In this document: positions 15,330 through 25,439 of the stretch, piece after piece
Layout: each line of letters starts with the position of its first letter
How positions within the stretch are numbered: position 1 is the stretch's first letter
From: Halomonas huangheensis
GTDB taxonomy: Bacteria > Pseudomonadota > Gammaproteobacteria > Pseudomonadales > Halomonadaceae
Direction: 5' to 3'
Length of the DNA stretch: 64,000 bases
NCBI RefSeq assembly: GCF_001431725.1
Contig: NZ_CP013106.1
Coordinates: 4,030,001 to 4,094,000, forward strand
Notes under the pieces: generated by a model
What the model was told of the DNA's origin: nothing
The model's database searches: none
What the model saw: the letters and a program-made list of their open reading frames with translations, nothing else
Position numbers and translations under genes: made by a program

Positions 15330-18265
15330 TGGCAACCACCCCACGTCGACGCGGCCGTGTGCTGCTCGTGACTTTATGCGCCCTCACCCTGCCCTGGCAG
15401 GCTGCCGGCATCCTCGCCGCCGAAACGTCCGACCAGGCCATTCCGGCCGAGGTAGCCGACGTCACCACGCCGATCGTCAGCCCTCATGATCAACGCGACT
15501 ACCGAGTCTTGACCCTCGACAACGGTCTCGAAGTGCTATTGGTCAGTGATCCCGAGGCCGACAAGGCCGCTGCCTCGATGAACGTGGCTGTAGGTAGTTC
15601 ACAGGACCCTGATGACCTGCAGGGGCTGGCACATCTGCTGGAGCACATGCTGTTCCTGGGTACCGATGCCTGGCCTGAGCCCGATGCCTACCAGGGCTAT
15701 ATCAGCCGGCATGGCGGCAACCACAACGCCTTTACCGCGTCCAGGGACACCAACTATTTCTTTGATATCGAGCCCAATGCACTGGAAGGCGCTCTGGATC
15801 GCTTCAGCCACTTCTTCATCGACCCACTGTTCAATGCCGACCAACTCGGCAGTGAGCGCACTGTAGTCAATTCCGAATACCAGGCGCGTCTACGTGATGA
15901 TTCGCGTCGCGAGAACGAGGTACTTGATGCCCTCCTCAACCCCGAGAACCCGACGGTTGGCTTCTCGGTAGGTAGTACCGAGACACTGGCGGATCGCCCA
16001 GAGGGCGAACCGAGCCTGCGTGATCGCGTCATGCAGTTCTACGAGCAGCATTATGGTGCAGGCGTCATGCATCTCTCCGTGGTCGCGCCATTACCGCTGG
16101 ACCAACTGACCAGGATGGTCAGCGAAGACTTCTCTGCGATCCCCAACCGCGACCTCGAACGCGCCAGCATCACTACACCACTGGTGGAAACTGATCGTCT
16201 GCCGATGGCTGCAGAGGTCCAGTCACTGCGTGACGAACGTCACGTCACCTTCATGTTCCCGATCGAGGACCCCATCCTCAGCTATCGCACCAAGCCGGAC
16301 AGCTACATTGCCAACCTGCTTGGCCACGAAGGCCCCGGAAGCCTGCTTAGTGAGCTACGCAAGGAAGGCTGGGCTGACGGTCTATCCGCAGGAACTGCCC
16401 GCAGCGATGGCCAACACGCGTTGTTCTCTGTCGACATCAGCCTCACGCCGGAAGGCGCAAAGCACATCGACCGTATTCAAGCCAGCCTGTTTGCCGCCAT
16501 CAAGCAGATTCGCGAGGACGGAGTCAGTGAGTCGCGCTACGACGAGCAGGCCAGCCTCGCCGACCAGTCCTTCCAATTCCAGCAACACGGCAGTCCCATC
16601 GACGAGGTTACACGCCTGTCGATGAACCTCGCTTACTATCCTCTGAAAGACGTCAACCGCGCTGCCTACCGCATGGATGGTCTGGACCGCGATGAGGCAG
16701 AGCAATGGCTCGATGCATTGCGTCCGGAGCGTCTGTTGCGCCTGTACAGCGGCCCGGACGTGGATAGCGAGCAGCGTACTCGGTATTACGACACTGCCTG
16801 GCGCAAAGTGCCGCTCAAGGCCAACGAAGCCCAGCCGGTCTCCGGGCTTGCACTGCCCGCCCCCAACCCTTTTATCGCCGAAGACCTGGCGCTACTCGAT
16901 CAACACCAGGATATTCCCACCGTGCTGCTCGACAGCCCGCAAGCAGATATCTGGTACAAGGCCGACAGCGAGTTCGATACGCCCAGGGTTTCCTGGCGCA
17001 TCAGCCTTCAGCACCCTGAATCAAGCCAGTCGGCACGCCAGGCTGCGATGGCACGACTGCTTGCCGGCTGGCTCAATGACAGCCTCAACGACCAGCTCTA
17101 TGCCGCGCGCCTGGCTGGCCAGAGCTATACCGCTTATGCCCATTCACGTGGCATGACGCTGTCCTTCACCGGCTGGCGTGACCGCCAATCGCTGGTCATG
17201 CAGCAGGTCATCGACCAGTTGCTCAATGGCGAGATCGAGGCCAGCAACCTCGAACGCGTGCGCTACGGGCTGAAACGTCAGTGGAGTAATACACCCAGGG
17301 ACCCGCTCTACTACCAGGCACAACGTACTCTGTCAGAGGCGCTGATTCGCCCTCAGTGGTCGACTCCTGTATTGCTGGAGGCTCTCGATGACATCAGCCT
17401 GGATGACCTACGCAACTACCGTGACGATTTCCTGAGCCAACTGCACGTTCAAGCACTGGCAGTGGGCAACCTCGACAAGGACCTCGCCAACGACGAGGCT
17501 CAACAGGTCATCGACAAGCTGCAGCCGCAACTGAGCGCAGATGACATCCCTGACCTGGTGGTGCTCGACGCCAACGATCTGCCGGCACTGACACCAGAAT
17601 CCACCCGCGAGGAGTCGATTCTGCTGCGATACCTGCAGGGCTCCGACCAATCGGTGACGACACAGGCTAGACTGGCAGTGCTCGGCAAGCTGCTGGAGAC
17701 GCCGTTCTATCAGCGTCTGCGCACCGAGCAACAACTCGGCTATGTGGTCAACGCCGGCTATTCACCACTGCTCTATGCCCCCGGCATCAGCATGTTGGTG
17801 CAATCGCCAGCCACTCCAAGCGCCGAACTGCGGCAACACGTTGATGCATTTCTCAATGGTGTCCCGCAGATGCTATCCAACCTCGACGATGAGGACCTGA
17901 CCACCTACCGTCAGGCCGTCCACGACGAGCTACTGGTACGCGACACCAGCCTTCCGGAGCGCACCTCTCGACTTTGGGGAGCTCTCTCCTGGGGTGACCT
18001 GCAGTTTGACCATCACCAGCGCCTTGCCGCAGCCGTCCTCGAGGTGAACGCCAGTGACTTGAGCAATGCCTGGGGTGATCTACTGGGTCATGATGTGGTC
18101 GATGTTACCTTCGACCCTGGCGCCTCGCCCAGTGACGTCGCCGGCCTCAAGGCAGGCCTGGAAGTCTTGCCAGGCGACAGCAATGCCAATTCCACCAGCG
18201 ATGCACCACACTCGGAAATTCCGGCCGCCAACCTCAAGGATGCGACAGGCTCCGACACACACTAG
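15329..18265 (+). CDS. M16 family metallopeptidase, pitrilysin/insulinase-like
   Basis: A 978-residue periplasmic zinc protease. A signal peptide (RRRGRVLLVTLCALTLPWQA, about 6-25) precedes four M16 domains. The inverted zinc motif HLLEH is at 102-106 with a downstream Glu in NSEYQAR. The C-terminal half has TEQQLGYVVNAGY, the usual substrate-binding R/Y region of pitrilysin. The length is close to E. coli PtrA (962). Of two adjacent ATGs I choose the second (15329), since AGGAG lies 5 bases upstream. It is translationally coupled to the SRAP-like gene, a pairing I do not recognise. Confidence 0.92.
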   Translation: MATTPRRRGRVLLVTLCALTLPWQAAGILAAETSDQAIPAEVADVTTPIVSPHDQRDYRVLTLDNGLEVLLVSDPEADKAAASMNVAVGSSQDPDDLQGLAHLLEHMLFLGTDAWPEPDAYQGYISRHGGNHNAFTASRDTNYFFDIEPNALEGALDRFSHFFIDPLFNADQLGSERTVVNSEYQARLRDDSRRENEVLDALLNPENPTVGFSVGSTETLADRPEGEPSLRDRVMQFYEQHYGAGVMHLSVVAPLPLDQLTRMVSEDFSAIPNRDLERASITTPLVETDRLPMAAEVQSLRDERHVTFMFPIEDPILSYRTKPDSYIANLLGHEGPGSLLSELRKEGWADGLSAGTARSDGQHALFSVDISLTPEGAKHIDRIQASLFAAIKQIREDGVSESRYDEQASLADQSFQFQQHGSPIDEVTRLSMNLAYYPLKDVNRAAYRMDGLDRDEAEQWLDALRPERLLRLYSGPDVDSEQRTRYYDTAWRKVPLKANEAQPVSGLALPAPNPFIAEDLALLDQHQDIPTVLLDSPQADIWYKADSEFDTPRVSWRISLQHPESSQSARQAAMARLLAGWLNDSLNDQLYAARLAGQSYTAYAHSRGMTLSFTGWRDRQSLVMQQVIDQLLNGEIEASNLERVRYGLKRQWSNTPRDPLYYQAQRTLSEALIRPQWSTPVLLEALDDISLDDLRNYRDDFLSQLHVQALAVGNLDKDLANDEAQQVIDKLQPQLSADDIPDLVVLDANDLPALTPESTREESILLRYLQGSDQSVTTQARLAVLGKLLETPFYQRLRTEQQLGYVVNAGYSPLLYAPGISMLVQSPATPSAELRQHVDAFLNGVPQMLSNLDDEDLTTYRQAVHDELLVRDTSLPERTSRLWGALSWGDLQFDHHQRLAAAVLEVNASDLSNAWGDLLGHDVVDVTFDPGASPSDVAGLKAGLEVLPGDSNANSTSDAPHSEIPAANLKDATGSDTH

Positions 18266-18305
18266 GTTCTTGTATGGGTCTCTGGTATTGACCTTCCACC
18301 ATCAA

Positions 18306-18336
18306 CAATCAACCCGGCCATTGGCCGGGTTGATTG
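18306..18336. terminator. Terminator between the M16 protease and sbcB
   Basis: A perfect 14-bp stem (CAATCAACCCGGCC with its complement) and a 3-base loop ATT, followed by TTTG on the plus strand. It sits between convergent genes and can act on both. Confidence 0.85.
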
Positions 18337-18410
18337 TTTGAGTGCCTGTTATCGAGTGCTCGTTTACAGCAGCTCAGCGCCTGTCCAGAGCGAAGGCTGG
18401 CAGCTATTGC

Positions 18411-19901
18411 TTAACCGAATGCCTGGGGCGGCATGATCGATTCGACAAACATCACCATCTCCTCGAGTATCTGGCGCTCGCGGTCGGATAGCGATGTCTG
18501 ATTGAGACGTTCGATCTCGCGGGCAAAATCCTTGAGCGTCAGGCTCGAGACCGTCGAATCGTTCATACGCTCCCAACGTTGCGCTTCCCAGCGCGCCTGC
18601 TCTTCACCGGTCAGGGTATCGGGATAGCTGCGTGCGCGATAACGGAACAACATCTCTTCGAGACGTGGATCCTGAAAGGCGAAACGAGCATCGACCAGAT
18701 CCCATGGGTCGGTATCTCGGACACGCTGCATCTGTTGACGGTCCGCCGGGGAGAAGAAGCCGCCGGAGTACAACATCAGGTCCGGGTCATGAGGCGGTTC
18801 AGGATGTGCATCGGCAAAGACTTCACGCACCTTGTCAGCGACGGAAGGATCGGCGGCTATACGCTTGTAGTGCTCGCGACACTGGTTCATGTCGAGTTCA
18901 AGGCGTTCGACAATATCACCGTACTCGCCCTGACGTGGCCCGGAGACATCCTTGAGTACACTGGGCGGAAAGATCACCGGGCTCTTGTTGATATGGATGA
19001 CCTTCAATGGGATACGGCCAACCCCTTCAGCAAGATCATCGTTACTGACGAAAACCCGCTGACGCACTTGTTCCGCAGACAGTTGCAGCAGCTCCCCAGG
19101 GTCCACCGACAGATCGAAGACAATGACACCATTGGGGTTGGAAGGATGCTCCGCCAGCGGAATCACCAGCGCACTACATCCTCGGCTGGCTGGATAACGG
19201 CGCGAGATATGCAATACCGGGCGTCGTTGCGAGAGGTCCAAACGCGAGGCCACCTGACGCTTGTTGCGCAGTGACAGTAGATAGTCGAACAGGTTTGCGT
19301 TCTTCTCGTGCAACAGCCTGGCAAGCGCGATGGTGGCGCGCACATCAGCCAGCGCATCATGCGCTCCTGCATGCTCGATAGCATTGGCTGCGGTCAAATC
19401 CTCGAGACGAAAGCTCGTCGCTCCGTCTTCGCGCTTCGGCCACTCAATGCCTTCCGGTCGCAAGGCATGAAAGGCGCGTACCACATCGATCAAATCCCAG
19501 CGCGAATTGCCGTTCTGCCACTCGCGTGCATAGGGGTCAATGAGATTGCGATAGAACAGATGACGACTGACCTCATCATCGAAACGCAGACTGTTGTAGC
19601 CCAGCGCACAGGTTCCCGGCACACTCATCTCGTTGAAGATGGCACCGGCGAACTCGGCTTCAGGTTGACCCTTGCGGCGAGCCTGTTGCGGTGTAATGCC
19701 CGTGATCAAGCATGCCATGGGATGTGGCAGCGCATCATCGGCTGGCTTGCAGAACAGCTCCACAGGCTCACCGATTTCGTTGAAATCCGCATCAGTGCGA
19801 ATCGCCGCGAACTGCGATGGCCTGTCACGGCGCGGGTCGGCACCAAAGGTTTCGTAATCGTGCCAGAGGTAAGTCAGCGGAGCGGCAGTGGACTGCGCCA
19901 T
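18411..19901 (-). CDS. sbcB: Exodeoxyribonuclease I
   Basis: ExoI digests single-stranded DNA 3' to 5' in recombination and mismatch repair and binds SSB. The 496 residues carry the DEDDh sites: DYETFG near residue 15, NSLRFDDEVSRHLFYRN, and EHAGAHDALADVRATIALA, followed by SH3-like and helical domains with PVIFPPSVLKD. I take the ATG at 19901 (protein starts MAQSTAAP) over a TTG 12 codons upstream; the E. coli protein begins at the same point. It stands alone downstream of minE. Confidence 0.95.
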   Translation of the reverse strand: MAQSTAAPLTYLWHDYETFGADPRRDRPSQFAAIRTDADFNEIGEPVELFCKPADDALPHPMACLITGITPQQARRKGQPEAEFAGAIFNEMSVPGTCALGYNSLRFDDEVSRHLFYRNLIDPYAREWQNGNSRWDLIDVVRAFHALRPEGIEWPKREDGATSFRLEDLTAANAIEHAGAHDALADVRATIALARLLHEKNANLFDYLLSLRNKRQVASRLDLSQRRPVLHISRRYPASRGCSALVIPLAEHPSNPNGVIVFDLSVDPGELLQLSAEQVRQRVFVSNDDLAEGVGRIPLKVIHINKSPVIFPPSVLKDVSGPRQGEYGDIVERLELDMNQCREHYKRIAADPSVADKVREVFADAHPEPPHDPDLMLYSGGFFSPADRQQMQRVRDTDPWDLVDARFAFQDPRLEEMLFRYRARSYPDTLTGEEQARWEAQRWERMNDSTVSSLTLKDFAREIERLNQTSLSDRERQILEEMVMFVESIMPPQAFG

Positions 19902-20012
19902 GGAGGAAAACTCTTCAGGGGAAATCAGCGAGGCCAAAGCCTAACACAGGCTACCTCGATGCTCAGCTTGGCGGTCAGTCTTCGCCACTTCAATAGTGCA
20001 CCGCTCAGGTAG

Positions 20013-20060
20013 TGCCCTGTCCAAACAATGCCCAGTTCAAACAATGCCCAGTTTAAACAA
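20013..20060. repeat. Tandem repeat, three 16-base units
   Basis: TGCCCTGTCCAAACAA, TGCCCAGTTCAAACAA and TGCCCAGTTTAAACAA lie between minE and the sbcB start. In another register the unit is TTCAAACAATGCCCAG, sharing TTCAAACA with the 6309-6396 array. Confidence 0.85.
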
Positions 20061-20122
20061 TGCACAACAAGGCCGATCACCGACGAGCGCGGTAACCGGC
20101 AAGGCTTTCGCAGCCATCACAG

Positions 20123-20377
20123 TCAGCCGCCGCGCGGCAACGTGACGTTCAACTCGAGCACGGAACAGTTGTCTTCACTGTCCAGCGTCATGTTGATGGC
20201 ATCGTCATCCACCTGTACATAGCGCCGAATCACCTCAAGCAGCTCCTTCTCCAGGATCGGCAGAAAATCGGGCTGCTCACGCTGGCTACGCTGATGGGCT
20301 ACGATAATCTGCAACCGCTCCTTGGCGACAGACGCAGACTTCTTGCGCTCGCGCTTCAGGAAATCGAGTAGTTTCAC
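20123..20377 (-). CDS. minE: Cell division topological specificity factor MinE
   Basis: MinE stimulates the MinD ATPase and drives pole-to-pole oscillation, leaving midcell free for FtsZ. The 84 residues have the MinD-binding and membrane-targeting N-terminus ([20 protein letters not shown]) and the dimerising region after about 35. The start is GTG, overlapping the minD stop as GTGA, so translation is coupled. Confidence 0.96.
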   Translation of the reverse strand: MKLLDFLKRERKKSASVAKERLQIIVAHQRSQREQPDFLPILEKELLEVIRRYVQVDDDAINMTLDSEDNCSVLELNVTLPRGG

Positions 20378-21192
20378 CGGCGACCTCCTCCGAACATGCG
20401 GCTTAGCAGGCTTTTCTTCTGGAACTCATGGAAGCGTAGCGGCACGTCCTCACCCAGCAGGCGACCCACGGTATCCTGGTAGGCCTGGCCAGCGTCGCTG
20501 TCACCATCATGAGTGACCGGGACACCCTGGTTGGAAGCACGCAACACCGCTTCGGACTCAGGAATCAAGCCAACCAGATCGATGGCCAGAATCTCTCGAA
20601 TATCTTCAAGGTTGAGCATGTCTCCGCGGTCGACCCGATTGGGGTTGTAACGCGTGATCAGCAGGTGCTCACGAATCGGGTCCTTACCCAACTCGGCACG
20701 GCGCGTCTTGGACGACAGCAAGCCGAGGATACGATCGGAGTCACGCACCGACGACACTTCGGGGTTGGTAACGACAATCGCCTCATCGGCGAAATACATT
20801 GCCAATTGAGCGCCACGCTCGATACCGGCAGGCGAATCGCAGATGACGAAATCGAAATCCTTGGCAAGGGTGTCGAGAACCTTCTCCACCCCTTCCTGGG
20901 TCAAGGCATCCTTGTCCCGCGTCTGGGACGCCGGAAGGATATGCAGATTATCAACCCGCTTGTCACGAATCAGCGCTTGATTGAGCCCTGCCTCGCCCTG
21001 AATCACATTGACCAGGTCGTAAACCACACGACGCTCGCAGCCCATGATCAGGTCCAGGTTCCGCAGGCCGACGTCAAAGTCGATCACCACGGTCTTGTTG
21101 CCTCGCAGCGCCAGCCCTGTGGCAATGGCCGCTGCACTGGTAGTCTTGCCGACCCCACCTTTACCGGAGGTCACAACGATGATCTTGGCCAA
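20374..21192 (-). CDS. minD: Septum site-determining ATPase MinD
   Basis: MinD is a deviant-Walker-A ATPase that recruits MinC to the membrane. The sequence of 272 residues begins [19 protein letters not shown] and has [20 protein letters not shown] and CDSPAGIE. The C-terminal amphipathic helix ([11 protein letters not shown]) is the membrane anchor. The start codon is TTG with AGGA 8 bases upstream. Unusually, 291 bases separate it from minC. Confidence 0.97.
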   Translation of the reverse strand: MAKIIVVTSGKGGVGKTTSAAAIATGLALRGNKTVVIDFDVGLRNLDLIMGCERRVVYDLVNVIQGEAGLNQALIRDKRVDNLHILPASQTRDKDALTQEGVEKVLDTLAKDFDFVICDSPAGIERGAQLAMYFADEAIVVTNPEVSSVRDSDRILGLLSSKTRRAELGKDPIREHLLITRYNPNRVDRGDMLNLEDIREILAIDLVGLIPESEAVLRASNQGVPVTHDGDSDAGQAYQDTVGRLLGEDVPLRFHEFQKKSLLSRMFGGGRR

Positions 21193-21483
21193 GTGTCACA
21201 TCCTGTCTTGGTAATGATATTTCCCGCATGGCCGCTGATGGCAGCCACCCACGTGTCCTTGAAACGTCGCTCTCGCATTCTCGCCGCTCGACGCCATGCA
21301 TGACCAGTATGGTGATCGACCACTCAACAGCATGAGATTTTTCATACTTCTTGCCATTTTCTTGACGTAGCGCCAGCTTTTCATGCCACTCGCCGAACTC
21401 ATACACACCTGAGCCGGACCAAAGTCCATGGGAACTGTTCGGTACAGGCCGTCCTGTAAGATGCGACGCAAAGTATGGCCGGC
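21193..21483. other. Long minC-minD spacer without a gene
   Basis: These 291 bases split an operon whose first two genes are usually nearly adjacent. No reading frame in it looks coding and no strong hairpin stands out. A separate minD promoter may lie here, but I could not assign one. Confidence 0.5.
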
Positions 21484-22245
21484 CTAGGCCAGCGACTGGA
21501 TGCTGAGCTGGTCGTCCTCCAGCGCGACCTGCACAGAGCCTCCCAACAGCTGAGGGTCGATGTCTTCGAGACGCTTGTAGCTACCCGCAACCGACAGCAG
21601 TTCGGCGTGCAGCTCACGACAGAAAATACCGGCCTTGTGATCACCATGGATTCCTGCCAGCGCTCGTCCGCGCAGTGCGCCATAGACATGCACATTGCCA
21701 GCCGCCAGCAGTTCGGCGCCCGCATTGACAGAACCAACCACGACCAGATCACCGTCCGGTGCTGTCACCTGCTGTCCTGAACGCACGGTGCCGCGGTAGA
21801 TGCGTCCACCTTGCGCCGGAAGGGCTTCAAGAGTGCCAACCTCGACCTCGGTGTCGGCATCCTCGTTCTCCGGAGCGGCTTCCACCGGCGGGACGCTTTC
21901 CAGCGTCCTTGCTCGACCTTCTTCCTGGGGGGGGAACCAACCCAGCCCCAGTGCCCAGGCGGACTGTTTGACAGGGTCAGCTCCGCCACGCACCGCTACC
22001 GGCAGCAGCTTGTGCGCACGGCACACCGCACAGATTCGCTCGAGAGCGAGGTGAGGTTCATCGACCTTCTCGACACTGAGCACCACTGGCGTGTGCTGGA
22101 AGAAGGCAGGTGACTGAGACAGCTTTCCGGCCAGTTGTTCGCGAATGCGCTCTGGGTCCGCAGAGGAAAGTTCCATCACTGTCATCGGCAGCATGCCGCC
22201 CTTGAACGTAAACGCCATGCTGTCCCTGTCCACTTTAAGGCTCAT
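21484..22245 (-). CDS. minC: Septum site-determining protein MinC
   Basis: MinC blocks FtsZ polymerisation away from midcell. The 253 residues split into an N-terminal FtsZ-antagonist domain (FKGGMLPMTVMEL) and a C-terminal beta-helix domain (about 140 onward, YRGTVRSGQQVTAPDGDLVV then GALRGRALAGIHG) that dimerises and binds MinD. An acidic linker (APENEDADTEVEV) joins the two. It is the first gene of minCDE and divergent from the DUF349 gene. Confidence 0.96.
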   Translation of the reverse strand: MSLKVDRDSMAFTFKGGMLPMTVMELSSADPERIREQLAGKLSQSPAFFQHTPVVLSVEKVDEPHLALERICAVCRAHKLLPVAVRGGADPVKQSAWALGLGWFPPQEEGRARTLESVPPVEAAPENEDADTEVEVGTLEALPAQGGRIYRGTVRSGQQVTAPDGDLVVVGSVNAGAELLAAGNVHVYGALRGRALAGIHGDHKAGIFCRELHAELLSVAGSYKRLEDIDPQLLGGSVQVALEDDQLSIQSLA

Positions 22246-22627
22246 TGCCTAACTCCACGTCAGGTATTGGTCGGGTAGGCTTCAAGCTATGCGAGAGCTC
22301 GCCACCCTGCAAGGGATCATAAGCTGCTATAGGACCAATGTCAGTGTCTCCAAACAGCCACAACCCTCAGTACAGGTCTTTTCTGCCGGCAACGTGCATG
22401 CTTAGATAAGCATGGTAGTGCGGAACATGACCGTGCCGGCCACAACATTTTCGATTCCCGGAACGACAGGATGGTGTAACCCGGTCGCACCTGTCGCCCT
22501 GTCTCCGTTGAGGAGAGTCTGGGGCCAGGATTCAACACCAATACTCAGAATGCTGAGCTATGGTGGGTCAGGGCTGCCCCCAGTGGGCGTCAATAATATC
22601 GTTACCCTACTCTTGTCAGGATGCCCC
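22246..22627. other. Divergent spacer between minC and the DUF349 gene
   Basis: These 382 bases hold the start regions of two divergent genes. A 7-bp hairpin (CATGCTT, loop AGAT, AAGCATG) lies at 22397-22414. In-frame codons upstream of the DUF349 gene continue through this DNA but look non-coding (Cys/Trp/Pro-rich, no ribosome site). Confidence 0.5.
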
Positions 22628-25405
22628 ATGCCAGGACTCTTCAGTCGCCTCTTTTCGCCACGTTGGCGCCATCCAGACTCCAGCGTACGACGTGATGCCA
22701 TCACCAGGCTAGACCCTACCAGCCAGCGTGATGCGCTGGAACAGCTTGCCCGGGACACGGACCCGGATGTCAGGATGGCAGCAGTGCAGCGTCTCAGCGA
22801 TCCACAGCAGCTACTCAGGCTGCGTGAAGAAGGCGCGACATCCCGCGAGCTGGATCGTCAATTGGTGGAACTACTGACAGGACGTACCGGAGGCATTGAG
22901 CTTGGCAAGCGCCTGCAACTGGTAGAAGAACTCACGGACTCGGCTCTGCTCACCGAGGTCGCCATGCGGGGCGACAATCAGCAATTACGCCTGACGGCGC
23001 TGGCGAAGATCGATGATGAAGCCCTGCTCGTCAGGCAGGCCTGCGACAACAGTATCGCCGCCGTGCGCCACGCCGCAGCCGAGCGTGTTTCATCGGAGCC
23101 GGGCCTGAAACAACTGGTCCAGAATGTACGCCGTGACCGGCATGTCCAGCGCGCCGCCCGTGATCGACTCAACCGCCTACGTGCCGATGCTGATGCGCTC
23201 AACGAATCCATAGCCCAGCGCGAAGCGCTGCTCGCAAGCCTCGAACAACACAGCCGCGCGCAGTGGGAGCCACTCTATGCTGGCCGCTTCCGACATCTTG
23301 AGCGCGAGTGGTTGAACCTCGCCGACCAGTCAGATGTTGAGCAGGAGCGACGCTTCCAGGAAGCCTGTCTTCGCTGCCGCAAGACCATCAACGACCATGA
23401 AACTCACGAACATGCTCTGATGGCTGATCAACAGCGGCGGGAACAGGCGGACCTTGACCGCGAAGCGCTGGTCATGGCCTTTGAGGAAAGCCTCGAAGCC
23501 TTGCGCCAGGGAGACCACATCGGCCAACAGGACCTCGATTCGCTCCGCTCGCAAAAACAACTACTGGCCGCACGCTGGCAAACGCTGTCGGAGACACACC
23601 TCGCCAACCATGCGTTGCGCCAACGCTACGACGACGCACTGAAGGCTTACGACGGCATCAATCAGGCCTGGCTCCGGCTGGAGGAGCACAGTAGTGCGCT
23701 CGAGGAAGCCTTCAAGAGCAATGACGAACACCGCCTCAAGTCAATCATCAAGGCCTGCGCCTGGCCGGGTGACCTGCCGCTGGACCCACGCCTGGCCCGT
23801 ATTCAGCATTACCTGAAGCTCGAACACGAACTGACTGACAACGACAACACCGCAGAGCGAGTGTCACGTTTCGACGAGGAGCTTGCCAGGCTCGAACAGT
23901 TACTCGAGGATGGTGCTTTCAAGGCTGCGAGCCGCTTGCACCAGCGCCTCAAGCATCTCTCGGAGAACCTGCCATCCAGTGCCGATGCACAACTCTCCAA
24001 CCTCAGGCGTCATGGCGCTCGACTGGCGGAACTACGCGACTGGCGAGGCTTCGTCGCAGGTCCCAAGCGTGAGCACCTGTGCCAGGCCATCGAAGCGCTC
24101 GAGCAGGATGATCAGTTGACCGATCAAGAGCGTGATCGTCGTCACCGCCAATTGGTCAAGCAATGGAAGGCGCTAGGAGACGCAGCGGCCAACCGTGAGC
24201 AATCCGACCGCTTCCGCACTGCCTCCGAGCGCATCCGTACCACGCTCGAAAAATGGCATGAGCAACAGCGCCAGTTACGCCACAACAACCTGGCCGAACG
24301 TCAGGCCCTGTGTGAGCAGATCGAGGCACTTCTGGAACAACCCGCAGCCCAGGCTGATCCTGATGTCCTGCGTGACATTCGCGACAAGGCCAGAGAGCAG
24401 TGGCGTCGTACATCACCGGTTCCACGTGACGACGCCGAAGCCATCGGTCGGCGCTTCGGGCGCATACGCCATCGACTGCAGGCCCTGATCGACCGACGCG
24501 CCAGTGAAATCGCCGCAGCTAAACACGCGCTGATCGACAGCACACGTCAATTGCTGGAGCAGGACATGCCCTCCAGCCAGCGAGCCGAACGCGCCAAGGC
24601 GCTGCAACAACGCTGGCGAGAGCTCGGCAGGGCACCCAAGGGTGAAGAACAGACCCTGTGGCGGGAATTCCGCCAGCTATGTGACGAGGTATTTGCGCAG
24701 CGGGATGCTGAACGAGATGACCGTACCCAGCGCCTCCGTCAACGCCTCGATGAGATGCAGGCCCTGATCGATCGTATCGACGCCTGGCAACCCACCAGCA
24801 GTAGTGACGCGGCCCTCCTCGAGCAGGCGCTCAACGAAGCCAGTGCTCTTGAGCCTCTGCCTTCAGGGCGACGTACCGAAGGCATGCGGCGCCGCTGGAC
24901 AGGCATCATCCGGGCCCGCCGAGAGCGCATCGAGCGTATCGCCATCGCCGAAAAGGTTGGCCAGTGGCGAGAAGTGATGCCGTTGATCCAGGCCCATCTC
25001 GATGCCGATGCAGAGTGTCTTGCGGGTCAACCGTGTCGAGAAGTGTCACTGGAAGAAAACCTCTCGCTGCCCAACGGGTTGAACAGGGCCCATCAGCAGC
25101 GCAACGCGGCACGTCGCAACCCGCCACCAGAGCAGCAGGTTGCCGAACAGCTGGCGCGCCTGCGCGTGCACCTGGCATTGATGGCGGGTCACGCCATTGC
25201 GCGTCACGACGAACCACTACGCCTCGCCATTCAGGTTGAACGACTCAATGACAACCTCGGCCAGCCGCTTGAACGCGAGGCCGAGTTAGCGGCAGTACTG
25301 CGCGATCTGCTGGCAACCGGCCCGGTGTCACCTTCAACCTGGCAGCGAGAGGTCAGTGACCTGGATGCCATGCTCGACTCTCTGACCCAGCTTCCGCCTC
25401 CCTGA
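22628..25405 (+). CDS. Large DUF349 protein
   Basis: A 925-residue soluble protein starting MPGLFSRLFSPRWRHPDSS, with AGGA 6 bases before the ATG. The first 180 residues look like HEAT-type repeats (SVRRDAITRLD, DVRMAAVQRLSD). The rest is long charged helices with repeated DUF349 signatures, for example QWKALGDAAANREQSDRFRTA, EQWRRTSPVPRDDAEAIGRRF and RWRELGRAPKGEEQTLWREF, each with an R/W-W-x-x-G core. Large DUF349 proteins of this type are common in Pseudomonas and Halomonas; the function is unknown. It is rich in Arg, Leu, Glu and Gln, as in coiled coils. Confidence 0.85.
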   Translation: MPGLFSRLFSPRWRHPDSSVRRDAITRLDPTSQRDALEQLARDTDPDVRMAAVQRLSDPQQLLRLREEGATSRELDRQLVELLTGRTGGIELGKRLQLVEELTDSALLTEVAMRGDNQQLRLTALAKIDDEALLVRQACDNSIAAVRHAAAERVSSEPGLKQLVQNVRRDRHVQRAARDRLNRLRADADALNESIAQREALLASLEQHSRAQWEPLYAGRFRHLEREWLNLADQSDVEQERRFQEACLRCRKTINDHETHEHALMADQQRREQADLDREALVMAFEESLEALRQGDHIGQQDLDSLRSQKQLLAARWQTLSETHLANHALRQRYDDALKAYDGINQAWLRLEEHSSALEEAFKSNDEHRLKSIIKACAWPGDLPLDPRLARIQHYLKLEHELTDNDNTAERVSRFDEELARLEQLLEDGAFKAASRLHQRLKHLSENLPSSADAQLSNLRRHGARLAELRDWRGFVAGPKREHLCQAIEALEQDDQLTDQERDRRHRQLVKQWKALGDAAANREQSDRFRTASERIRTTLEKWHEQQRQLRHNNLAERQALCEQIEALLEQPAAQADPDVLRDIRDKAREQWRRTSPVPRDDAEAIGRRFGRIRHRLQALIDRRASEIAAAKHALIDSTRQLLEQDMPSSQRAERAKALQQRWRELGRAPKGEEQTLWREFRQLCDEVFAQRDAERDDRTQRLRQRLDEMQALIDRIDAWQPTSSSDAALLEQALNEASALEPLPSGRRTEGMRRRWTGIIRARRERIERIAIAEKVGQWREVMPLIQAHLDADAECLAGQPCREVSLEENLSLPNGLNRAHQQRNAARRNPPPEQQVAEQLARLRVHLALMAGHAIARHDEPLRLAIQVERLNDNLGQPLEREAELAAVLRDLLATGPVSPSTWQREVSDLDAMLDSLTQLPPP

Positions 25406-25439
25406 CCCCTCTGCAACGATCACAACCGGCATACGCGGC

